Assembly: GCA_007134695.1 (NCBI GenBank)
Contig: SLKI01000008.1
Span: 248,001 to 312,000, forward strand
Length of the DNA stretch: 64,000 nucleotides
Reading direction: 5' to 3'
Source of the DNA: Balneolaceae bacterium
GTDB lineage: Bacteria > Bacteroidota > Rhodothermia > Balneolales > Balneolaceae
Made by a program: the position numbers and the translations under genes. The number at the start of each line of letters is the position of its first letter. Within the stretch, counting starts at the first letter, position 1. This document shows, in pieces, positions 47,210-54,516 of the stretch. Below the pieces are notes generated by a model that was not told where the DNA came from, did not search any database, and saw nothing but the letters and a program-made list of their open reading frames with translations.

Positions 47210-47494
47210 ATGTTAAAGATTGAGAAAAACCATAACGGACATTACCGACTGAGCGGTCGGTTCGACGCCGCTCAGGCAGAAGAAGCAGAGCAGATTCTGG
47301 GAGATCTCGACAATTCCGTCACATTGGACTTTTCAGACCTGGACTATATTTCCAGTTCCGGGCTCACCATATTGATTCAAACACATAAACGGCTGGATAA
47401 AAGCGGGCATCAGCTGAAACTGGTAAACCTGAACGATCATATACGCGACGTATTTATGTACACACGCCTCGATCAGGTTTTTGATATCGAATAA
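47210..47494 (+). CDS. STAS-domain anti-sigma factor antagonist
   Basis: This 94-residue protein has the SpoIIAA fold: VTLDFSDLDYISSSGLTILIQTHKRL contains the serine cluster (48-50) where antagonists are phosphorylated. It would be the substrate of the GAF-PP2C enzyme encoded just upstream. I chose ATG 47210 over a TTG at 47195. The ECF sigma gene follows 10 bp later. The matching anti-sigma kinase is absent from the window. Confidence 0.9.
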   Translation: MLKIEKNHNGHYRLSGRFDAAQAEEAEQILGDLDNSVTLDFSDLDYISSSGLTILIQTHKRLDKSGHQLKLVNLNDHIRDVFMYTRLDQVFDIE

Positions 47495-47504
47495 TCTCTT
47501 ACTG

Positions 47505-48038
47505 ATGAAGAGCAAACCCAGCGATCTCCAGATCATTGAACGTTGCCTTGATGGCCGATCAGGTGATTTTCGCTTGCTGATTGAGCGTTATCAGCAGCCG
47601 ATGTATCGGACGGCACTCGGGATTACCGGAGACCCGGAACGAGCCAAAGATATCACGCAGAATGGTTTCATTAAAGCCTGGGAGAAGCTCGATACGTTTG
47701 ATCCAAATCACCGTTTTTTCAGTTGGCTTTATAGAATAATCGTTCACGAAGCGCTCAACTCAAACCGGGCAGAAGAGAAATTCACTTCTTTGAACAGGAT
47801 GCCGCCGGATTCCGAAACACCTCATCTGCAAGTTGTTAAAGAAGAGAGCAAACAGAAACTTCGGCAGGCATTGAAGACTCTCAAGCCAAACTATCGTACG
47901 ATCATACATCTGAGACATTTCGAAGAGCTCAGTTACCGGGAGATTGCCGAAATTTTGGATATCGAAGAGAAAACAGTCAAATCCAGGCTCTATACCGCAC
48001 GGATGAATCTGCGAGACGCCCTCAATGCAAAAAGCTGA
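47505..48038 (+). CDS. ECF-type RNA polymerase sigma factor
   Basis: The protein is 177 residues with sigma-70 region 2 (LIERYQQPMYRTALGITG through WLYRIIVHEALNSNR) and region 4 (YRTIIHLRHFEELSYREIAEILDIEEKTVKSRL, a helix-turn-helix), and no regions 1 or 3, as in the extracytoplasmic-function group. ATG 47505 is the first in-frame start that keeps the family N-terminus. It lies 10 bp after the STAS gene and 94 bp before the membrane-bound repeat protein, which has an anti-sigma-like cytoplasmic domain. I infer that the two form a sigma/anti-sigma pair. Confidence 0.92.
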   Translation: MKSKPSDLQIIERCLDGRSGDFRLLIERYQQPMYRTALGITGDPERAKDITQNGFIKAWEKLDTFDPNHRFFSWLYRIIVHEALNSNRAEEKFTSLNRMPPDSETPHLQVVKEESKQKLRQALKTLKPNYRTIIHLRHFEELSYREIAEILDIEEKTVKSRLYTARMNLRDALNAKS

Positions 48039-48050
48039 ATATTATCATCT

Positions 48051-48058
48051 TACCTTCG
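48051..48058 (+). promoter_or_regulatory. Possible -7 element of the repeat-protein gene (TACCTTCG)
   Basis: TACCTTCG is identical to the octamer before the AGCS gene and lies 74 bp upstream of the start at 48133, in the 94 bp gap after the sigma factor gene. Confidence 0.3.
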
Positions 48059-48132
48059 ATTTATATTAAGTGAAGAGATGATTCGCAAAAAATTTACCAA
48101 CTTTTTCCAACCTCAAGTGTAATTCGGGTAGA

Positions 48133-49992
48133 ATGAAGAAAGAAATCGAAATATTAATTCAGCGCGAACTTGACGGGGTTAACAGCCCGGAAGAGAGCCG
48201 AAAGCTTCAGGTCATTCTGAAAGAGAATGAAGAAGCACGCGAACTCTACGAAGAACTCTCTGAAATTTCCGATCAATTAAGCGATCTGAAAAAGGAAATG
48301 TCCGGAAAAATCCCCGAGGATCTCAGCGAAGAAGTTATCCAGCAATTAACTCCTCGACATACTGCATCGACGCGTAACGATGCAGGTGCAGATACCGAAA
48401 AAGGATCTAATATCATACATCATAAAACAACGGAGGTTAACATGCCTGACAACCCAACATTTTCAGGTAAATTTATCGCTACCGTAGCGGCAGTAGCCGT
48501 AATTGCGGTAGCCATCGCACTCTTCACAGCAGACTTTTCACAGCCTGGCGAAGAGGAAGTTGCAGGCACGATCGGGGCAGATGGAATTGAAGGCGTCGAA
48601 CGTGCCGAGCGGCACAGAGCAGAACAGATCACAAGCGCAGATGTCATCCTGGAGGATGCACATTACCAGGATATCCTGCAGAGTGATCTTTTCCAGCGTC
48701 TGGTCGCATCAGGTGAGCTACAAGAGCTGGCCAATAACGCAACCTTTGTGGAACTGGCGAGACAAGAGGCTTTTCTTGAACTTGCAAATAACCCGGCAAT
48801 GTTCGAGTTGGCAGCTAATCCCGCATTTCTGGATCTGGCAAGCAGTCCGGAATTTGTTGAACTGGCATCCAATCCGGCTTTCGAAGAACTTGCATCACAA
48901 GCAGCATTTATGGAGCTGGCAGGCAGCCCGGCATTCGCCGAACTGGCCAACAGCCCGGAGTTTGCAGAGCTAGCACGATCAGCCGATCTAAGAGAGCTGG
49001 CCAATAACGCTTCCTTTGTCGAGCTTGCCAACAGTCATGGACTGACCGAACTTGCCAATAACCCGGCGTTTCTCGAGCTGGCCGCCAATCCTGGTGTACT
49101 GGAACTGGCCAATAACCCGGCTTTTGCCGAACTGGCTGAAAACCCGTCTTTCACCGAACTGGCCTATAGTATGTTTCCCAGCGATACGTTTGATGCGGGC
49201 GATCTTCGCTTTCCCAGCGATACATTTTTCCCAAGCGATACATTTATGGAGTTGGCCAACAATCCTGCATTCATCGAGCTGGCCAACAATCCGGAATTTG
49301 TTGAACTGGCACGCTCGGCCGACATCGCCGAACTGGCCAATAATGCGTCCTTTGTTGAGCTGGCTAACAGTCACGGACTGACCGAACTGGCGAGCAACCC
49401 GGCTTTCATGGAACTCGCTGCTAACGAAACGTTTGTCGAACTGGCAGCCAGTGAAACACTGGTTGAGCTGGCCAATAATCCGGCATTTATCGAGCTTGCG
49501 GCTAATGAATCGTTTGTTCAGCTCGCGTCCAATCCTGTTTTTGCCCAGCTTGCAGCCAATGAAGCGTTTCTGGAACTTGCCGGCAATCCGGCATTTGTCG
49601 AACTGGCAAGTAACCCTGCCTTGGTTGAAATGGCGGCAAACCCGATGTTTATGGAACTGGCTGCCTATCCGGCATATCTTGAACTGGCCATGAATCCTTC
49701 TATGGTTGAGTTAGCTGGAAGCGCGTCTTTTACTGAACTGGCTGCCAATGAAACATTCCTGGAACTGGCTGGAAATCCGGCCTTTGCCGAACTTGCGGCT
49801 TCTCCCGCCTTTGTCGAGCTGGCCGCTAACGAAACCTTTGTTCAGCTGGCTGCCAATGAGTCCTTTGTAGAACTGGCCTCAAATCCGGCATTTCTCGAGC
49901 TGTCTAACAATGCCAGATTCCTTGAACTGATGAACTCAGCCGGTTTCTACGACATGATGCGCCAGGATCAATTCCAGCTTCAACTTGACTGA
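48133..49992 (+). CDS. Transmembrane anti-sigma-like protein with 44 tandem 9-residue repeats
   Basis: The 619-residue product has three parts. Residues 1-72 form a helical cytoplasmic domain (IQRELDGVNSPEESRKLQVI) with the pattern of anti-sigma N-terminal domains but without the zinc-binding His/Cys residues. Residues 112-131 are a single membrane helix. From about 196 to 610 the chain is a repeat array with unit [FL]-x-E-L-A-x-N-P-x, of which 17 copies lie in register at 198-344 and 27 at 373-609. A linker with three FPSDTF copies (348-371) separates them. The array probably forms a solenoid outside the cytoplasm, but no solved fold is assigned. The gene follows the ECF sigma gene; a terminator follows its stop. 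Confidence 0.85.
   Translation: MKKEIEILIQRELDGVNSPEESRKLQVILKENEEARELYEELSEISDQLSDLKKEMSGKIPEDLSEEVIQQLTPRHTASTRNDAGADTEKGSNIIHHKTTEVNMPDNPTFSGKFIATVAAVAVIAVAIALFTADFSQPGEEEVAGTIGADGIEGVERAERHRAEQITSADVILEDAHYQDILQSDLFQRLVASGELQELANNATFVELARQEAFLELANNPAMFELAANPAFLDLASSPEFVELASNPAFEELASQAAFMELAGSPAFAELANSPEFAELARSADLRELANNASFVELANSHGLTELANNPAFLELAANPGVLELANNPAFAELAENPSFTELAYSMFPSDTFDAGDLRFPSDTFFPSDTFMELANNPAFIELANNPEFVELARSADIAELANNASFVELANSHGLTELASNPAFMELAANETFVELAASETLVELANNPAFIELAANESFVQLASNPVFAQLAANEAFLELAGNPAFVELASNPALVEMAANPMFMELAAYPAYLELAMNPSMVELAGSASFTELAANETFLELAGNPAFAELAASPAFVELAANETFVQLAANESFVELASNPAFLELSNNARFLELMNSAGFYDMMRQDQFQLQLD
48718..49176 (+). repeat. Tandem 27 bp coding repeats, block 1 (17 units)
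   Basis: Seventeen consecutive 9-residue units, with their ELA cores at residues 198, 207, 216 and onward to 342 without a register slip. At DNA level the 27 bp units are diverged, so the repeat is old or selected at protein level. Confidence 0.9.
49243..49962 (+). repeat. Tandem 27 bp coding repeats, block 2 (27 units)
   Basis: Twenty-seven further units with ELA or related cores at residue 373 and every 9 residues to 607. The last few units decay (ELS, ELM, DMM), which looks like a capping end. Confidence 0.9.
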
Positions 49993-50097
49993 ATTTGAAC
50001 ATCATTCTGATAAAAGATGAAGGACGTAAAGTCAGGAATCGACCTCACATGACCAGATAAAGAGAACCGGTATACCGAAGTCTGTAAATCGCACTCT

Positions 50098-50124
50098 AAA
50101 ATGCCCCGTGACCCGGGGCATTTT
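50098..50124 (+). terminator. Rho-independent terminator of the repeat-protein gene
   Basis: An 8 bp stem ATGCCCCG/CGGGGCAT (50101-50108 and 50114-50121) with a 5 nt loop is extended by A/T pairs and followed by TTTTTGTTTTTG. It lies about 110 bp after the stop at 49992. Confidence 0.85.
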
Positions 50125-50131
50125 TGTTTTT

Positions 50132-50152
50132 GTACTCAAGAGTACGTTTTTT
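50132..50152 (+). terminator. Second, weaker terminator-like hairpin
   Basis: GTACT/AGTAC (50132-50136 and 50141-50145) with a 4 nt loop is followed by a GTTTTTT tract (to 50152). It directly follows the first terminator, giving a tandem pair upstream of the next gene. Confidence 0.45.
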
Positions 50153-50194
50153 AAGTCAGCAATGGGGTATCTCTTCAGAATAAACTGGTGATCT

Positions 50195-53170
50195 ATGTTG
50201 GCAAACTACAAGGTTGGGAGATTCATTTCGGCAATCATCCTGTTTCTCGCAGGCTCTCTGATTATCGAAAGCCTGCACACTGTAAACGGTCAGTTCAGAT
50301 CGATCAAGACCGACGATCTGAACCTGATCTATTATGATTTCGGGCACGAGATGCTGCTGGGTCATACGATCAGAAGCTACACCAACGCTCTGAACTATCA
50401 CCGTAACAAGTTTAATTATGAACTCTCCGAACCGGTTACCGTGATCGTTCAGGATTTTGGTGACTTTGGCAATGCGGGTGCGTCCTCCGTACCGGAGAAT
50501 GTGATCCTGATGGGTATCTCCCCTTTTCACTACGCTTTTGAAGCCAATCCGGCCAATGAGCGGATTAACGTATTGATGAATCACGAGCTGGTTCACATCG
50601 CCGCACTGGACAACACGTCACGGTCGGACCGTTTCTTCCGCTCCCTCTTTATGGGCAAAGTCGATCCGGTGCAGGCCGATCCCGTATCGATGTTTTACGG
50701 ATATCTCACTACACCCCGCCGCTTTTCCCCGCGGTGGTATCACGAAGGGATCGCTGAATTTATGACCACCTGGATGTCGGGAGGTATCGGCCGGGTGATG
50801 GGTGCGTACGACGAGATGATGTTTCGTACAATGGTACTCGATGATGCTCATATCTACGATGCGATCGGCCTGGAGTCGGAAGGAACCACAATCGATTTTG
50901 AAGTCGGGGGTCACTCTTACATGTACGGAACCCGATTTATGTCCTATCTGGCGCTGCAGTATGGACCTGAAGCGCTATTGGAATGGACCGCCCGAACCGA
51001 CAGAACCAAACGATACTTTTCAAGACAGTTCAAAGAGGTTTATGACGTCTCACTCGATGAAGAGTGGTCGCGCTGGATCGAATGGGAGAAAGAGTGGCAG
51101 CGACAAAATCTGGACAGAATCCGGCAAAATCCGGTAACAGAAGCCAGGCCCCTCTCCCGAGAGCCCCTCGGTGGAGTCTCCAATGCGATCTACGACCCGG
51201 AGCGGGATCAAGTATATGTTGCGGTTGCAAAACCCGGCGAAGTCTCCCATATCACAATTCTCGACCCGGAAACCGGTAATCAAAGGCGTTTGACAGACAT
51301 TCAGAGCCCCGCACTGAACTTTGTGAGTTCCCTGGCGTTCGACCCGGCAACATCCACCCTCTTCTATACCGATGACAACAACAGCTGGCGGGATCTCTAT
51401 TCTGTAGACGTAGAAACTGGAAACAGGGAAAGATTGATCCGGAATGTACGAACCGGCGACCTGGTCTTTAATACTACCGACCGGTCGATTTGGGGTGTCC
51501 GGCATTACAATGGCATAACCTCCCTGGTACGCATCCCCTACCCTTACGAGGAGTGGAATCTCATCTATTCACTCTCTTACGGAGATGACATATTCGATAT
51601 CGACATTTCACCAGACGGAACCTATCTGAGTGCAGCTGTGGCTGATGTGAGCGGTAATCAGAAACTTGTAATGCTGGAAATTAACGACCTGATAGAGGGT
51701 GATTTTAATCCCGATGAGATCTTTGACTTTGAGGTTAGCTCGCCTGCCAGCTTCAAATTTTCTCCAGACGGCCGATTTCTTTACGGTTCAACGTATTACA
51801 GTGGTGTTTCCAACATCGTACGGTACGACAGAGAGAACGAATCGATCCGGTGGCTGACCAACGCTGAAAGAGGATACTTTCGGCCGGTACCTGTATGGGA
51901 AGACTCCCTGTTGGCTTATGAGTATACCGGGCAAGGTTTCCGGCCCGTCAAACTGGCCGACGAACCGGTAAGCAATGTGAGTGCAATTCAATTTCTGGGT
52001 CAGGAGATTGTCAATTCTCACCCTCAGGTTATTGATTGGATGATTGAACCACCCAATCCGGAGTCTGTCGACATCGACACCATGATTATCGAGCGCAGTG
52101 ATTACTCCTCAGCCCGGAATTTATCACTGAGCGCTGCCTACCCAATTGTTGAAGGCTATAAACACTATGCGGCCGGAGGATACCGAATCGACTTTCACGA
52201 CTCCATGCGGCTTCACCATCTCGGGATTACCGCTTCATATTCTCCGCACCCCGCTTTGCCCGACTCGGAACGATTCCACGGTTCTATCAGCTACGATATG
52301 CCATCGTGGTATTTCTATGCCAATTACAACAACGCAAACTTCTATGACCTCTTTGGACCCACCCGAACCAGCCGCAAAGGATACTCGATCGGGCTCCGGC
52401 ACAACAGGAATCTGATTCACGATCGCCCGAGAACGCTCGATTTTTCGGTTGGAGGAGCCTATCACGGCGGGATGGAGACTCTTCCCGATTTCCAGAACAT
52501 TATTACCTCCTTCGAAAATTTCTGGAGCATATCAGCTAACTTGAGTTACAGCAATGTACTCTTCTCACTTGGAGCGGTGGATCATGAGAAGGGATTACGG
52601 TGGGATCTCGGGCTCAATTCCAACTATGTCGAGGGGCGATTCTTCCCTCGAATACACCAGAACCTCGACTATGGTTTCGAACTGCCATTTAACCACTCCT
52701 CACTCTGGCTGCGATCTTCGGTAGGCTACTCCTTTTCTCCCAAACGGGAACCGCTCGGAAACTTCTATTTCGGCGGCTTTGGAAACAACTGGATCGATCA
52801 TCAGCCGAGCAGGCGATACCGGCAATACTACTCATTCCCTGGTACAGAGCTGAACCAGATAGGAGGTACAAGCTACGGAAAACTGCTTGCAGAATGGACG
52901 ACACCACCTCTGAGATTTCGCAGATTCGGATTTCTCAACCTCTACGCCAATTGGGCGCAGATCAACTTCTTCTCCTCCGGTATTGTAACCAATGTAGATG
53001 ACCACGACTGGATGCAGCGATACTACAATGTAGGGGCTCAAATTGATATTCGCCTGGTCATTTTTTCTATCCTCGACTCTACTCTTTCGGCGGGTTACGC
53101 CTCGGCCTGGAATCATGAGCTCGGAATTCGTAGCGACGAGTGGATGATCTCACTGCGAATAATGAGGTAG
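50195..53170 (+). CDS. Fused zinc metallopeptidase / beta-propeller / outer-membrane barrel protein (paralogue 2)
   Basis: The 991-residue protein repeats the layout of the 37479 product. It has an N-terminal signal segment (to about 33) and a peptidase domain with HELVH (130-134) and the glutamate of HEGIAEF (183-189). Propeller blades with FSPDGR or ISPDGT turns follow (about 310-610), and a C-terminal aromatic-rich strand series of about 330 residues would insert into the outer membrane. The N-terminal pieces (IYYDFGHEMLLG versus IYYYDSKNYHLA) are similar enough to call it a paralogue. It lies downstream of the tandem terminators and 4 bp before the PrsW-like gene, so these two are one transcript. 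Confidence 0.8.
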   Translation: MLANYKVGRFISAIILFLAGSLIIESLHTVNGQFRSIKTDDLNLIYYDFGHEMLLGHTIRSYTNALNYHRNKFNYELSEPVTVIVQDFGDFGNAGASSVPENVILMGISPFHYAFEANPANERINVLMNHELVHIAALDNTSRSDRFFRSLFMGKVDPVQADPVSMFYGYLTTPRRFSPRWYHEGIAEFMTTWMSGGIGRVMGAYDEMMFRTMVLDDAHIYDAIGLESEGTTIDFEVGGHSYMYGTRFMSYLALQYGPEALLEWTARTDRTKRYFSRQFKEVYDVSLDEEWSRWIEWEKEWQRQNLDRIRQNPVTEARPLSREPLGGVSNAIYDPERDQVYVAVAKPGEVSHITILDPETGNQRRLTDIQSPALNFVSSLAFDPATSTLFYTDDNNSWRDLYSVDVETGNRERLIRNVRTGDLVFNTTDRSIWGVRHYNGITSLVRIPYPYEEWNLIYSLSYGDDIFDIDISPDGTYLSAAVADVSGNQKLVMLEINDLIEGDFNPDEIFDFEVSSPASFKFSPDGRFLYGSTYYSGVSNIVRYDRENESIRWLTNAERGYFRPVPVWEDSLLAYEYTGQGFRPVKLADEPVSNVSAIQFLGQEIVNSHPQVIDWMIEPPNPESVDIDTMIIERSDYSSARNLSLSAAYPIVEGYKHYAAGGYRIDFHDSMRLHHLGITASYSPHPALPDSERFHGSISYDMPSWYFYANYNNANFYDLFGPTRTSRKGYSIGLRHNRNLIHDRPRTLDFSVGGAYHGGMETLPDFQNIITSFENFWSISANLSYSNVLFSLGAVDHEKGLRWDLGLNSNYVEGRFFPRIHQNLDYGFELPFNHSSLWLRSSVGYSFSPKREPLGNFYFGGFGNNWIDHQPSRRYRQYYSFPGTELNQIGGTSYGKLLAEWTTPPLRFRRFGFLNLYANWAQINFFSSGIVTNVDDHDWMQRYYNVGAQIDIRLVIFSILDSTLSAGYASAWNHELGIRSDEWMISLRIMR

Positions 53171-53174
53171 TTCG

Positions 53175-54200
53175 ATGGTGCTTGAAATAGCGGTTGCCTT
53201 TGCTCCCGTTTTACTGTTTTTGCTCGTTCTGATCCTGTTCGACAGCTTCAAACTGGTAAGCTGGCGCTCTCTTGGCTTTGCTATCCTGTACGGGGCTGCG
53301 GCGGCACTGGCTGCCATGCTGATCAATTCCAACCTGATCGATTGGACCGGGCTTACTCTCCGGGAATTCTCCCGTTTTATCGCTCCGTTCAGCGAAGAGG
53401 TGATTAAATTTTTATTCATTATCTATTTGATTCAAAGCAGCAGAACGGGATTTCTCGTCGATGCAGCGATCTACGGAGTTGCGGTCGGAACCGGTTTTGC
53501 CATTATCGAGAACATCTACTACATGAGCTCACTCTCTGACGCCGCTCTGACAACCTGGTTTGTCCGCGGATTCGGAACCGCGCTGATGCACAGCGGAGTT
53601 GTTGCAACAGGAGCTATCCTGTGTAAAGACCTGGCAGACCGGAAAAGTTGGCCTGTCCTCCCCACCTTTCTCTCCGGCCTGGCCACCTCTATTCTGCTGC
53701 ATCTGCTCTATAACCAGTTCCTTCTCCCGCCCCTCACCCTCACGCTCATCATTCTGGTTACCCTGCCTCCAATCGTCTATGGAGTCTACAAAATCAGCGA
53801 AAACCAGACTCGCAACTGGCTCGACAGCGGCCTGGAACACGAAACCGAACTTCTTCGAACACTCAAAGCAGGCAACATTTCCGACACTCCGGTCGGACGC
53901 TATCTGCAAACTGTTCAGGAGAGCTTTCCGGGAATTTTGATGGCTGATATCATCGGATATCTGCGCACCTATCTGGAACTCTCCATCAAAGCCAAGGGGT
54001 GGATTGTGATGAAAGAAAGCGGTGTCTCCGTGCCGCTTGACAACGAGACGAAAGCACAATTCCGTGAGTTGAAATTCCTGGAAAAGAGCATCGGAACTAC
54101 CGGCAAACTTGCACTGCAGCCTCTGCTCAAGATGAAAACCCGTGAACTTTGGCAACTCTACAAAATGCAGGAAGACTATAATTTGAGAGCTGGTAGCTGA
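53175..54200 (+). CDS. PrsW-family intramembrane metalloprotease
   Basis: PrsW in Bacillus makes the first cut in the anti-sigma factor RsiW. The 341-residue protein has about seven membrane helices and the three family motifs: EEVIK (Glu74-Lys78), FAIIEN (108-113, with Glu112) and His139 in ALMHSGVVATGA. A later His176 lies in LLHLLYN. The C-terminal 130 residues form a soluble charged domain. It is encoded 4 bp after the metallopeptidase-barrel gene and one transcript away from the anti-sigma-like repeat protein, a natural candidate substrate; this link is inferred from position only. Confidence 0.85.
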   Translation: MVLEIAVAFAPVLLFLLVLILFDSFKLVSWRSLGFAILYGAAAALAAMLINSNLIDWTGLTLREFSRFIAPFSEEVIKFLFIIYLIQSSRTGFLVDAAIYGVAVGTGFAIIENIYYMSSLSDAALTTWFVRGFGTALMHSGVVATGAILCKDLADRKSWPVLPTFLSGLATSILLHLLYNQFLLPPLTLTLIILVTLPPIVYGVYKISENQTRNWLDSGLEHETELLRTLKAGNISDTPVGRYLQTVQESFPGILMADIIGYLRTYLELSIKAKGWIVMKESGVSVPLDNETKAQFRELKFLEKSIGTTGKLALQPLLKMKTRELWQLYKMQEDYNLRAGS

Positions 54201-54433
54201 AAGGTGAAAGCTCAAAGGGTAAAACTAAATACTGAAAGTCCGTCCGTTTCCTGTGATTGGAATTTCTTGTCTGTCAGACTTGATTTGAACTTGTCAAATG
54301 CTTTGAGCTCACAACCCCGATTTTGGCCTTCAGTTTCGAGAAAACAGGCTTGCTCAACCAAAATGTTACATGTCAACTAAAAACGTCAACGCTATTCAGG
54401 CATCAACAAGCTTTCAGCTTTCACCTTTCAGCT
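54195..54433. repeat. 18 bp inverted repeat flanking the convergent gap
   Basis: AGCTGAAAGGTGAAAGCT (54195-54212) overlaps the stop of the PrsW gene and is matched exactly by its reverse complement AGCTTTCACCTTTCAGCT (54416-54433), 203 bp away. The gap sits between two convergent genes, so the arms could form a bidirectional hairpin. The 314 bp gap contains no gene that I can support. Confidence 0.75.
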
Positions 54434-54516
54434 TTCAGCTATTTGCTTTCAGCTTTGATCTACTTTCAGCTTTCAGCTTTCAGCTATTTGCTTTCAGCTA
54501 TTTGCTTTCAGCTATT
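54432..54516. repeat. Tandem CTTTCAG/CTATTTG heptamer repeat array
   Basis: The 14-mer CTTTCAGCTATTTG occurs at 54432-54445, 54477-54490 and 54491-54504, plus a truncated copy from 54505, with extra CTTTCAG heptamers between them. The array ends at the stop codon of the mutase gene. Spacer lengths and lack of unique spacers exclude CRISPR. Confidence 0.75.

Noticed and set aside
54409-54516. CRISPR-like repeat array
   Set aside because: Repeats are 7-14 bp with no unique spacers of constant length and no cas genes nearby.
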